Of a stretch of DNA of 17,263 bases, positions 7,683 through 14,726 are shown in pieces. Position 1 is the first letter of the stretch; each line of letters begins with the position of its first letter. Origin of the DNA: Anaerolineales bacterium UBA3001 (GTDB taxonomy: Bacteria > Chloroflexota > Anaerolineae > Anaerolineales > UBA11657); NCBI GenBank assembly GCA_002346435.1, contig DDZT01000021.1:1-17263 (forward strand), read 5' to 3'. The notes below the pieces were generated by a model that saw only the letters and a program-made list of their open reading frames with translations, was not told the DNA's origin and made no database searches. The position numbers and the translations under genes are program-made.

Positions 7683-8675
7683 CTAAAGTAAGGCTAAAGC
7701 TACACCAATCATGCCGGATAGAATTGATACCAACCAAAATCTTTGTACAACTTGTGTCTCACTCCAACCCATCAATTCAAAATGATGGTGAAGTGGAGCC
7801 ATACGAAAAATCCGGCGACCACCACTCCACTTGAAATACAACACCTGCATTGCCACAGACAAAGTCTCTGCCAACGGCACAATAGCTATAATTGGCAAAA
7901 GCAACCATTGACCTGTCATAAGAGCCACTACTCCCAACAATGCTCCAAGTGACAGAGAGCCTGTATCTCCCATAAACAATTGTGCTGGATGAACGTTGAA
8001 CCATAAAAATGCGAAAAGGGCACCAACCAGTGTGAAACAGAATCTTACGAGAAAAACTTGCCCTTGCAAAAGAGCCACAAATCCGAAAGCCATAAAGTTT
8101 GTAACCAAAACTAGTCCAGCCATACCATCTAACCCATCAGTAATATTTACAGCATTGGATGTGCCAACGATAATAAGAACAGCTATAGGAATGTAAAATA
8201 AACCTATATCCACTTTGCGAGGAAATCCAGGCAATGCCACACTATGTATGTCAAATGCAAAATAGAGCACCAATACTGCGCCAAGTGCAATTACCACTTG
8301 GGTGATCAGCTTATAACGGGCGCGAATGCCCTCTCCTTTACGACCATTTCTTAGTCCATACCAATCGTCCCACATTCCTAGCGCAGCAAATCCGACTAAT
8401 ACAGATAACGGCAATAGAATTGAGCGTCCAGTAACAACTTTGGCCAGACTAACCAAGTTAAGTACTGCAGTAATTACCAGCACTGGTGCGATGACCAGTA
8501 AACCACCCATAGTAGGAGTGCCGAGCTTGGAAAAATGTGTTTGAGGTCCGTCAACCCTTATCTGCTTGCCAATTCTTAGTCGTCTAAGTATCTCGAGTAA
8601 TGGGCCACCCCAAATCACAGTCATTACGAAAGTAATGCTAGCCAAAGTTAGCGAAAATATTCCTTCAGGATTCAT
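7683..8675 (-). CDS. mraY: MraY, phospho-MurNAc-pentapeptide transferase
   Basis: Polytopic membrane enzyme that transfers phospho-MurNAc-pentapeptide from UDP to undecaprenyl phosphate, making lipid I. About ten membrane segments. Conserved motifs are THFSKLGTPTMGG (~47-58), the Asp pair in MWDDWYG (D103/D104), NAVNITDGLDGMAG (~174-187), FMGDTGSLSLG (D237) and MAPLHHHFELMGW (~292-304), which together are diagnostic of MraY rather than other polyprenyl-phosphate transferases such as WecA. Length 330 aa is normal. The ATG at 8675 overlaps the murF stop (ATGA, 8672-8675), so it is translationally coupled to murF. Confidence 0.97.
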   Translation of the reverse strand: MNPEGIFSLTLASITFVMTVIWGGPLLEILRRLRIGKQIRVDGPQTHFSKLGTPTMGGLLVIAPVLVITAVLNLVSLAKVVTGRSILLPLSVLVGFAALGMWDDWYGLRNGRKGEGIRARYKLITQVVIALGAVLVLYFAFDIHSVALPGFPRKVDIGLFYIPIAVLIIVGTSNAVNITDGLDGMAGLVLVTNFMAFGFVALLQGQVFLVRFCFTLVGALFAFLWFNVHPAQLFMGDTGSLSLGALLGVVALMTGQWLLLPIIAIVPLAETLSVAMQVLYFKWSGGRRIFRMAPLHHHFELMGWSETQVVQRFWLVSILSGMIGVALALL

Positions 8676-10111
8676 GCTAGTATTTCCAAGTCATTAACCA
8701 AGCTATCAAGCCCCAGACTTCTAGAACCCTTGATTAACACCACATCTCCCCTGCCAATATTATTTGATAAATAATTGAGTGCATGTTTTCTATCTCGACA
8801 TTGAACTATTTCATCCGTCGCCATCCCAGCGTTAAGAGCACCTTCTGCAATAAGCGGACCCAACTCCCCTACAGTAACCAACAAATCAACCACATGACGT
8901 GCACGTGTTCCCACAGAAATATGACCTTGATGTTCAAAAGGACCAAGCTCTAACATGTCACCGAGAACAGCTACACGTTTAACCGCATCTAAATCATCCA
9001 GTAAATTAAGAGCAGCAATAGTCGACTCTGGTGATGCGTTGTAGCTGTCATCTAAAAGCATACTTCCATGTGGACCTGGAACCGCGTACAGCCGCAGTTG
9101 CGCCTGGCCATCTTGTGCCTGGAGACCTTCTAGTATCTCCTGCCAGGTTAGTCCTTCCACCAATCCTACCGACGCAGCACGTAATGCAGTATGAACTGAA
9201 TGTCGACCAAGAAGTGGAACGCGCACATGTAAAATATCACCATCGTAATGCACCTTAAACTTGACACCATTTAGACCCATACTATTGACATCTGAGGCCC
9301 ACAAATCTGCTCTGGAATTCAAGCCATAAGTGAATACACGCGATGATGCCTTTGCGCTCATAGCCATCACAATAGGTTCATCAGCATTCAGGATAGATAT
9401 TCCATCAGGTGATTTGGGTAAAGCTTCTACGAGTTCTGATTTTCCAGCGACAATGTTTGCGAGGCTACCAGCTCGTTCTACATGCACTGGATATACGTTC
9501 GTTATCACTCCCACATGTGGAGAAGCTATATCGCACAGAAATTTAATCTCCCCTCTGGTATAAAAACCCATCTCCAACACAGCATATTCATGGCTTTCTT
9601 GTAATGCTAACAAGCTCAAAGGAAGACCAATTTCATTGTTTAGATTGCCTTCGGACTTTAGTGTTTTAAATCGCTTAGATAAAACTGATGATGCAAGCTC
9701 CTTGGTAGTGGTCTTTCCAACACTACCAGTAATCCCCACAACTCGAACGTTCAGTTGGTTACGCCAGTATTGTGCAAACCGCTGCAATGCTTTTAATGTG
9801 TCTGACACTCGCAAGCATACTGGCAAAACTATGTGATCTACTTGATGTTCTATTGAACTAACATCTCTCAAATCTAAACAAGAAAAATTACTTCCAACAT
9901 CATGCTCTACAAAAGCTGCTATAGCACCCTGGCCAAACGCTTGTTCAAGATACTGATGACCATCATCTTTTTCTCCAGCCAAAGCCACGAATACTGTATC
10001 TTGCACTGCCTGACGAGAGTCAATTACTACATTTACAATTGATTTGGACAGTACGGCATTGTCCAAATGCAATCCGGTGAGAGCAGTAACAGCTGTACCT
10101 AAACTAAGCAT
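8672..10111 (-). CDS. murF: MurF, UDP-MurNAc-tripeptide--D-Ala-D-Ala ligase
   Basis: Cytoplasmic Mur ligase that adds D-Ala-D-Ala (made by the Ddl encoded at the other end of the cluster) to UDP-MurNAc-tripeptide. The N-terminal domain shows DSRQAVQDTVFVALAG (~31-46); the P-loop is GITGSVGKTTTKE (~126-138); LEMGFYTRGEI, ITNVYPVHVERAGS and the C-terminal LLDDSYNASPEST follow, all typical of MurF. Length 479 aa is slightly longer than E. coli MurF. The ATG at 10111 has GAGG 5 nt upstream and lies 15 nt after the ftsI stop. In many dcw clusters murE precedes murF; here ftsI runs directly into murF with no room for it. Confidence 0.96.
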   Translation of the reverse strand: MLSLGTAVTALTGLHLDNAVLSKSIVNVVIDSRQAVQDTVFVALAGEKDDGHQYLEQAFGQGAIAAFVEHDVGSNFSCLDLRDVSSIEHQVDHIVLPVCLRVSDTLKALQRFAQYWRNQLNVRVVGITGSVGKTTTKELASSVLSKRFKTLKSEGNLNNEIGLPLSLLALQESHEYAVLEMGFYTRGEIKFLCDIASPHVGVITNVYPVHVERAGSLANIVAGKSELVEALPKSPDGISILNADEPIVMAMSAKASSRVFTYGLNSRADLWASDVNSMGLNGVKFKVHYDGDILHVRVPLLGRHSVHTALRAASVGLVEGLTWQEILEGLQAQDGQAQLRLYAVPGPHGSMLLDDSYNASPESTIAALNLLDDLDAVKRVAVLGDMLELGPFEHQGHISVGTRARHVVDLLVTVGELGPLIAEGALNAGMATDEIVQCRDRKHALNYLSNNIGRGDVVLIKGSRSLGLDSLVNDLEILA

Positions 10112-10126
10112 TGTAGCCTCATATTA

Positions 10127-12103
10127 TTATTCGGAAGCTAAGCGCTGCCTGATTTCCTCCGGAGGAATCTCCATGTGTATTACTAGCCTTTCAACCATTT
10201 TTGCAAATGTAGGTGCTGCTGTTGATGAACCCCATTGACTAGTCTGGGGAGCATCCAATTTCACATATATTATGAATCTTGGTTGGTCAACTGGACCCCA
10301 GCCAATGAAAGATGCCATAGTACGCTCAGTATCATAACCATAAGGCATCGGTATTTGAGCTGTGCCTGTTTTTCCAGCAAGTTTGTAACCACCCACTAAT
10401 GCCTTTGAATGCGATGTCTCGGTTTGAAGACTTGCTGTGAGCATATCTGTCAATGTGTTAGCTACTTCTCTAGAAATGGGATTGCCTAATATCTTAGGCT
10501 TGGCTGTATAAACCATGTCACCATCTCTAATCTCCTGCAACAAGTGTGGTTGCATGATAACGCCGCCATTCGCAACGGCAGATACAGCTGTAAGCATCTG
10601 TAAACCCGTTACAGCCAATCCCTGCCCAAAAGAATTAGTAGCCAAATCTGCATCATGCCAATGCGGATCACCAGGACGCCTAAGACTACCAGTTTCCTCA
10701 CCCTGAATATCAACATGTGTTAACCTGCCAATGCCAAATGCCTGTAAATAATCATAATATTGCTTGGCACCAAGGGTAGTAGAAAGAGTCGCAGCCCCCA
10801 CATTTAATGAGCGTGCTAACAGACCTGTCATGTCTTGATGGTCATGAGCTTTTAAGTCCCAGTTCTTTATCACAATTCCACCATACTCAAATTTGCCGGT
10901 ATCAAAATAGCTGCTATACCTCGAAAACACTCCGGATTCAAGTGCAGCAGCCATAGTTATTACCTTGAAGACAGACCCTGGTTCAAATTGCTCGCTCACA
11001 GCTGGATTGCGCCCTACATTTTCAGTGTCTGTGATAACTGCTTCAATATCGTTGGGGTCAAAACCTGGCACGGAAGCTATGGCAAGAATATCTCCAGTGG
11101 TTGGATCACCGACAAGCATCATTCCACTTTCAGCCTCATATTCCTGAATGCTTTCTGCCAAAACTTGCTCAGATAAGAATTGAATCTCGCGATCTATAGT
11201 CAAATATACGTCAGCGTTTGCATCTGTCTGAAGTTCTGTGCCTACATCGAGAGGTATGATCGACACAAAGACTCTCTCCGTGTCTCCACCTAGAATATCA
11301 TCATAGTAGCCCTCTACCCCATAATATCCAGTCTGATTGTACAAAACCAGACCAAGTATATGCCCAGCTAATGGACCATTTGGATATGTACGTAATAAAA
11401 CAGGCCTTACGGTTATACTTCTCAATGTATGCCCGTACTTTCCAGATAACAAAGCCCAAATGTGCTGACGTAATTCAAGATTAAGGTCTTTTCCATACGC
11501 TTCGACTAACCTTTGTAATTGGACCCCCAAAATTGGTTCAACCCGTTCGTCATAGTCGCCATTGAGTATCGCACTAAGTTGCTCTGCAAATTCTGGTGTA
11601 ATCTTTGGACCATGACTTCCATAATAAAGCTGTTGCATCTGACGCTCCAAATCAGGAGCAAGCTCTGGTTCCAAATACGCCTTCAATTTCTTGTAGGACA
11701 GTTTAGTCCCATCCACACTCGTGTCATCTAGTACCAATTTTTGTAGAGCCTCATATGACATATCGATCAAATTTGATAGCTCCATAGCAATATTTTTCAA
11801 TATAATTCGTCTATCAAATTCATCAATTTCTCCATCTTCATTCTCATCACCATACAGAACAGAGTCATAATCAATACCAACCTCATAGAAAACCGCATTA
11901 GTAGCAAGCAATTCACCATTTCTATCAAATATTCGTCCTCTAGGTGGTCGAACCATCTGGAAATTTCCAGGACCACCAACTGCAACCTCAGCAGCTTTAG
12001 AGTTGAATTGCAAACTAATAAGACGATAAAACACAAAAAGTGTGCATAATCCTAGAAGAAATGCAACAATACCTAAACGATTGTGAAAAGACTCTGAACG
12101 CAT
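10127..12103 (-). CDS. ftsI: FtsI/class B penicillin-binding protein with EF-hand-like loop
   Basis: Septal transpeptidase that cross-links peptidoglycan with FtsW. A short cytoplasmic N-terminus and one membrane anchor (~10-32) are followed by the pedestal domain beginning RPPRGRIFDRNGELLAT (~52-68). The transpeptidase motifs are SVFK (S377 nucleophile, K380), SLN (432-434) and KTGT (578-581). The 658-aa length and the roughly 180 residues between the RGRIFDR and RTYPNG motifs, against about 100 in E. coli FtsI, show an insertion. That stretch contains GDENEDGEIDEFD (D86-D97), an ideal EF-hand/dockerin calcium loop, and a degenerate second DxSxDG (127-132). No PASTA repeats are present. It starts 1 nt after the ftsL-like stop, so the two are coupled. 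The class B PBP call is certain; calcium binding is inferred. Confidence 0.95.
   Translation of the reverse strand: MRSESFHNRLGIVAFLLGLCTLFVFYRLISLQFNSKAAEVAVGGPGNFQMVRPPRGRIFDRNGELLATNAVFYEVGIDYDSVLYGDENEDGEIDEFDRRIILKNIAMELSNLIDMSYEALQKLVLDDTSVDGTKLSYKKLKAYLEPELAPDLERQMQQLYYGSHGPKITPEFAEQLSAILNGDYDERVEPILGVQLQRLVEAYGKDLNLELRQHIWALLSGKYGHTLRSITVRPVLLRTYPNGPLAGHILGLVLYNQTGYYGVEGYYDDILGGDTERVFVSIIPLDVGTELQTDANADVYLTIDREIQFLSEQVLAESIQEYEAESGMMLVGDPTTGDILAIASVPGFDPNDIEAVITDTENVGRNPAVSEQFEPGSVFKVITMAAALESGVFSRYSSYFDTGKFEYGGIVIKNWDLKAHDHQDMTGLLARSLNVGAATLSTTLGAKQYYDYLQAFGIGRLTHVDIQGEETGSLRRPGDPHWHDADLATNSFGQGLAVTGLQMLTAVSAVANGGVIMQPHLLQEIRDGDMVYTAKPKILGNPISREVANTLTDMLTASLQTETSHSKALVGGYKLAGKTGTAQIPMPYGYDTERTMASFIGWGPVDQPRFIIYVKLDAPQTSQWGSSTAAPTFAKMVERLVIHMEIPPEEIRQRLASE
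11813..11848 (-). other. EF-hand/dockerin-type calcium loop coded inside ftsI
   Basis: Codons 86-97 encode DENEDGEIDEFD: acidic or amide residues at loop positions 1, 3, 5, 9 and 12, Gly at 6 and Ile at 8, preceded by Gly and followed by an amphipathic helix (RRIILKNIAMEL). This fits the 12-residue EF-hand and the dockerin half-repeat pattern. A second, poorer loop (D127, S129, D131, G132) follows 41 residues later, close to the spacing of paired EF-hands. Confidence 0.6.
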
Positions 12104-12104
12104 T

Positions 12105-12596
12105 TTATTCTTCTATCAAGCCCCATTTAGCGAAATGACGTACAGCCCATTCAGAAAGACTTTCATCATAGTAACTCGTCAAATCTGCGGAATCATTGCC
12201 TCCAGAGCTCAAAATACTATGATCATCTTGCTCATAACCAAAATTCGGCACAACCAAATATTCAATCTGGTCCAATTGCAATGGCACATACCCTAATTGA
12301 CCAGCTCTTTCCATCAAAAGTGACGCGGATTCTAAGTATGCATTGTTAGCGTGTATAAGGTCATTTTCATATCCAATATTTTCAACTTGCCTCCGCAATT
12401 GCTGTACATGCCTACCCGTAACCGCTGCTCGTGAAGTTTCTGCCAGATAAATTGCACCAAACATCCCCAAAGCAAATACGATTATCAATATTGGCACTGT
12501 AATTTGCCTGTGTCGTCGCCACTGTGCTTGTTTAAATGACTTTTCAGGTACCGCCTCTAAATGACCATCCGCAGCCATTTTTTGTCTCACAGCCAT
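12105..12596 (-). CDS. ftsL: FtsL/DivIC-like bitopic division protein
   Basis: A 163-residue protein with the FtsL layout: a basic cytoplasmic N-terminus of ~31 residues (QWRRHR just before the membrane), one membrane helix (~32-52, TVPILIIVFALGMFGAIYLA), then a predicted coiled coil (~57-95, QQLRRQVENIGYENDLIHAN) and an acidic extracytoplasmic tail. The sequence LMERAGQLGYVPLQ after the coil matches the usual FtsL ending (xxAxxLGMxxP). FtsL proteins are too divergent to identify by sequence alone, so the call rests on topology, that short motif and position immediately before ftsI. In other bacteria FtsL with FtsB/DivIC and FtsQ activates FtsWI. AGGAGG lies 5 nt before the ATG at 12596. The acidic tail after residue ~120 (SGGNDSADLTSYYDES) is longer than in many relatives. 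Confidence 0.75.
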   Translation of the reverse strand: MAVRQKMAADGHLEAVPEKSFKQAQWRRHRQITVPILIIVFALGMFGAIYLAETSRAAVTGRHVQQLRRQVENIGYENDLIHANNAYLESASLLMERAGQLGYVPLQLDQIEYLVVPNFGYEQDDHSILSSGGNDSADLTSYYDESLSEWAVRHFAKWGLIEE

Positions 12597-12739
12597 CTCA
12601 TCCTCCTGGAGAATCCCACAGACATATCCCTCTCTGTCACTAAATACATTTTAAACATTTACTTTGGTCCTTTACATTAAATATGCAAGGTCCATGCCAA
12701 ACATATGTAATAATCCAAACAGCAATTGCTGCGAATTCT

Positions 12740-12844
12740 TCATCCAATGACACGCAGTTGTTGCAATATAAGGAATATCAATACAGTATCAATTGTAAAA
12801 AAGGCTAAAGGTCTAACTATCGTTGACAACAGGTACCTTTCCAT
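12740..12844 (-). CDS. Proposed 34-aa single-membrane-segment microprotein
   Basis: This ORF is too short for usual gene calling. It starts at an ATG at 12844 with GGAGG and a 7-nt spacer, one of the best Shine-Dalgarno matches in the window, and ends at TGA 12740-12742. The peptide begins MERYLLSTIVR, then PLAFFTIDTVLIFLILQQL, a single hydrophobic helix of about 18 residues, and ends RVIG: positively charged residues on both sides and no signal-peptidase site. It sits in the 291-bp gap between rsmH and the ftsL-like gene, in operon orientation. A gap this size is odd in a cluster otherwise packed to a few bases. A membrane-inserted division or wall microprotein is the natural guess, but a regulatory leader peptide is possible. 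No homologue recognised. Confidence 0.5.
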   Translation of the reverse strand: MERYLLSTIVRPLAFFTIDTVLIFLILQQLRVIG

Positions 12845-12870
12845 GAAAATACCTCCGTAACTCTAACTAT

Positions 12871-12898
12871 TATCTTCTTATATCTTCTTATATCTTCT
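12871..12898. repeat. Three 10-nt tandem repeats at the end of rsmH
   Basis: The plus strand reads TATCTTCTTA twice and then TATCTTCT, an almost perfect 10-nt tandem array (2.8 copies). The rsmH stop codon lies in it (12888-12890), and it extends into the gap before the proposed microprotein. Copy-number change would alter the length of that gap and possibly the last codons of RsmH. No function is implied by the sequence alone. Confidence 0.7.
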
Positions 12899-13802
12899 CC
12901 GCTACACGTAGTCGTGCACTGCGACTGCGTCTATTTTCTGTAATTTCTCTGTACGTTGGACTGATAGGCCTTCTATTCACTCTGGTAATTGTTGCATGAT
13001 GATCACACACACATGTAATCTGCTCTATTGGACAGACACAATCTTGCGATTCCTGCCTCAAAAATCGCTTGATTAGTCTATCTTCCAAAGAATGAAAAGC
13101 TATTATCGCAATACGTCCTCCTGGCGCAAGAATTTCAAGTGCTTTAGGTAACACATTGACAATATTGTCAATCTCTTTGTTAACAGCAATACGCAATGCC
13201 TGAAATGTTTTTGTGGCCACATGACGACCAGCCTTACTATGTCTTTTACAATTGGCAACAATTTGAGCAAGTTGTAACGTAGTATTGATCGGACGTTCAC
13301 TGACCAATGCTCTAGCTATCTTATTCCCTTGTGTCTCATCACCAAGTTCATACAAGATTTTTGCGATCTTATGCTGTGGCCAACTGTTGACTATGTCATC
13401 TGCCATCAATTCTTCCGTTGAGTCGAACCGCATATCTAATGGACCTTCAAGATTAAAAGAAAATCCTCGTTTAGCCTTTTCTAATTGTTGAGATGAGAGC
13501 CCCAAATCCAACACAATGCCATCAACCTTGTGCCATCCTATTTCACTTACACACTTATCAATTTCAACATATGACGATTTTCTGAGTATTGCACGTTTGC
13601 CAAACATCTTAAGTGTTCTGGCAGCAGTATTGACTGCACAAGAATCAATATCGAGACCCAGCAACATTCCATCAGGATCACTAGCTTGCAATATGCCGGC
13701 CGCGTGCCCTCCAGAACCAACTGTGCCATCCACATATTTACCAGATGAATGCGGTTGAAGGCATCCAATTACTTCTTCGTAAAGAACAGGTATATGTGTC
13801 AT
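12888..13802 (-). CDS. rsmH: RsmH (MraW), 16S rRNA N4-cytidine methyltransferase
   Basis: SAM-dependent methyltransferase that makes N4-methyl-C1402 in 16S rRNA; commonly the second gene of dcw clusters. Seen: HIPVLYEEV at the N-terminus, SAM-binding VDGTVGSGGHAAGIL (~24-38), GLDID (~49-53), VDGIVLDLGLSSQQL, RGFSFNLEGPLDMR, FQALRIAVNKE and GGRIAIIAFHSLEDRLIKRF, the family core. A C-terminal cysteine-containing stretch (CVCPIEQITCVCDHH) is a variant of the usual CxCP region, followed by NRRSRSARLRV. Full length at 304 aa. The ATG at 13802 is 67 nt downstream of the mraZ stop with only a weak GTGGA upstream. Downstream of the stop lies a 10-nt tandem repeat and an unusually long gap. Confidence 0.97.
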   Translation of the reverse strand: MTHIPVLYEEVIGCLQPHSSGKYVDGTVGSGGHAAGILQASDPDGMLLGLDIDSCAVNTAARTLKMFGKRAILRKSSYVEIDKCVSEIGWHKVDGIVLDLGLSSQQLEKAKRGFSFNLEGPLDMRFDSTEELMADDIVNSWPQHKIAKILYELGDETQGNKIARALVSERPINTTLQLAQIVANCKRHSKAGRHVATKTFQALRIAVNKEIDNIVNVLPKALEILAPGGRIAIIAFHSLEDRLIKRFLRQESQDCVCPIEQITCVCDHHATITRVNRRPISPTYREITENRRSRSARLRVAEKI

Positions 13803-13869
13803 CTGCTAAATTCCACATTAATTACTAGCCACAGCATTGAGTATGATTGTGCAATATCCATCACGAAAG

Positions 13870-14340
13870 CTAGTTGTCCTCCGCAAAGACATCCGAAATA
13901 TGAGGACTTATTGCTAAATTCAATGCGGCAAAACGCTCAGAATTAGCTTCACTATCATTAACCGTATGTAGTTGAATCTCCCAATCTTCCTTATTCCAAA
14001 CTTCTATCCATCCACCAACACCTGCCAAAACCACCTCTTTGTCCAATCCAGCATAAGCACGTAAAAACGCTGGTATATTTACCCGACCTAATTTGTCAAA
14101 TTGACCTTCTCGAGCACTGGCAAACATAACCCTCTGCAATACACGATGCTCGGGAACAGTCGGGCTAAGTTCTTGGGATCTATTGGCCATTTTTAAAAAA
14201 GTGTTATTACTGTATATAATCAGATAACGCTCCCACCCCCTAGAAAAAACGCACCCTTCTTGAAGTTTGTCGCGATATACAGAGGGCACCGTAACCCGTC
14301 CTTTACTATCAATAGTATGGTAGTACTCGCCTAAAAACAT
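13870..14340 (-). CDS. mraZ: MraZ, transcriptional repressor of the dcw cluster
   Basis: DNA-binding protein with two SpoVT/AbrB-like halves, each showing the DxxGRV/N signature: DSKGRVTVPSVYRDKL (~11-26) and DKLGRVNIPAFLRAY (~82-96). MraZ forms ring oligomers that bind short direct repeats upstream of its own gene and represses the cluster. Length 156 aa is close to the usual ~150. The ATG at 14340 has an AGGA about 7 nt upstream. It is the first gene of the run, and four phased GTGG repeats lie 58-91 nt upstream of its start (see the operator entry), supporting autoregulation. The C-terminal ~25 residues after EIQLHT are divergent and acidic. Confidence 0.96.
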   Translation of the reverse strand: MFLGEYYHTIDSKGRVTVPSVYRDKLQEGCVFSRGWERYLIIYSNNTFLKMANRSQELSPTVPEHRVLQRVMFASAREGQFDKLGRVNIPAFLRAYAGLDKEVVLAGVGGWIEVWNKEDWEIQLHTVNDSEANSERFAALNLAISPHISDVFAEDN

Positions 14341-14397
14341 TAGATTATCCTGATAGACACCCTGACGTATTCCAAGTCAAACAATACCCTTAATCTC

Positions 14398-14431
14398 CCA
14401 CTTTTATCCACAACATCCCACAATTAGCCAC
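14398..14431 (-). promoter_or_regulatory. Probable MraZ operator: four GTGG repeats at 10-nt spacing
   Basis: On the coding strand four blocks run GTGGCTAATT, GTGGGATGTT, GTGGATAAAA, then GTGG: the plus-strand CCAC cores begin at 14398, 14408, 14418 and 14428, exactly 10 nt apart. MraZ of E. coli binds TGGGN repeats with 5-nt spacers, also a 10-nt period, and mycoplasma MraZ uses related GTGG-containing boxes. A fifth GTGGG at 14449-14452 is 21 nt away and off phase. The repeats begin next to the predicted -10 element and cover the expected transcription start, as needed for repression. Confidence 0.85.
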
Positions 14432-14432
14432 T

Positions 14433-14462
14433 TTTATAGCACACACACCCACATATGTGCAA
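14433..14462 (-). promoter_or_regulatory. Predicted extended -10 promoter of the mraZ operon
   Basis: Coding strand: TTGCAC (14462-14457), an 18-nt spacer ending in TGC, then TATAAA (14438-14433). The TG one base before the -10 box makes it an extended -10 element; the -35 match is weak (3 of 6). Predicted start is near 14426, within the MraZ repeats. A consensus TTGACA lies farther upstream (14501-14496), but no good -10 is spaced 16-18 nt from it. Confidence 0.55.
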
Positions 14463-14505
14463 CTTGATCCAAATTCAGATAACAAGATGTAATGGTGTCA
14501 AAAAT

Positions 14506-14530
14506 ACCAATTTTTGCGAATTAAATTGGT
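14506..14530. repeat. 8-bp inverted repeat upstream of the mraZ promoter
   Basis: ACCAATTT at 14506-14513 and AAATTGGT at 14523-14530 with a 9-nt centre, a form typical of dimeric regulator sites. It lies about 45 nt upstream of the predicted -35 element. No regulator is recognised. Confidence 0.45.
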
Positions 14531-14531
14531 C

Positions 14532-14595
14532 TATATGCATATATAGAGGGCAAATACTCTATACGGTCCCGTATATACGGGTTACTCTAGAGTAA
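14532..14595. repeat. Cluster of perfect palindromes, including a symmetric 40-nt dyad
   Basis: Three perfect palindromes lie within 64 bp: TATATGCATATA (14532-14543), CCCGTATATACGGG (14568-14581) and TTACTCTAGAGTAA (14582-14595). In addition TACTCTA (14555-14561) and TAGAGTA (14588-14594) are placed symmetrically, 6 nt either side of CCCGTATATACGGG, giving a 40-nt hyphenated dyad centred at 14574.5. ATACGG/CCGTAT (14561-14574) offers an alternative hairpin. It sits between the csaA-like stop and the mraZ promoter. It could be an operator, or a terminator for the csaA-side transcript, although only a short T run follows on the minus strand. Confidence 0.7.
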
Positions 14596-14726
14596 AAATT
14601 TGTGTGCAACAATTATGTGTTTTTAAAATTTTAAGGTTGTAAGTAGGAGTAAGAACTTTTATAAGCTTAGTGGAAGACATCTCACACTTAATACTGGATA
14701 ACCAAAATGCTGAATGCCTGTCTATT

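Larger units (their letters stand above)
14341..14726. other. 386-bp intergenic regulatory region
   Basis: This stretch between the csaA-like gene and mraZ holds no convincing gene. The half nearest mraZ contains the MraZ repeats and the extended -10 promoter. The middle contains the palindromes. The part nearest the csaA-like stop (about 14600-14726) is AT-rich, without a clear hairpin followed by a T run, so I see no standard terminator there. A 32-codon frame starting near 14660 on the minus strand lacks a ribosome binding site. Confidence 0.7.

Noticed and set aside
9330..9563. Plus-strand open frames opposite murF, ftsI, ftsW and rsmH
   Set aside because: All are antisense shadows of well-supported minus-strand genes, without ribosome binding sites or recognisable motifs.
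12587..12658. A 23-codon minus-strand frame (starts MFKMYLV) overlapping the ftsL start, with AAGGA upstream
   Set aside because: The peptide has no recognisable character, the ribosome-binding spacing is poor, and the AGGAGG inside it clearly serves ftsL. A coupling leader is possible but not supportable.
12678..12742. TGA read-through extending the 34-aa microprotein by about 20 codons
   Set aside because: Other genes here use TGA as a normal stop (murF, murD, murG and cvpA-like overlaps), and the extension has no hydrophobic or conserved pattern.
14473..14501. Consensus -35 TTGACA (14501-14496) as the main mraZ promoter
   Set aside because: The hexamer 17 nt downstream (CTGAAT) is a poor -10, while the extended -10 next to the MraZ repeats is better placed.
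14585..14665. 32-codon minus-strand frame (MSSTKLIK...) after the csaA-like gene
   Set aside because: No spaced Shine-Dalgarno, AT-rich composition, and it runs into the palindrome cluster.
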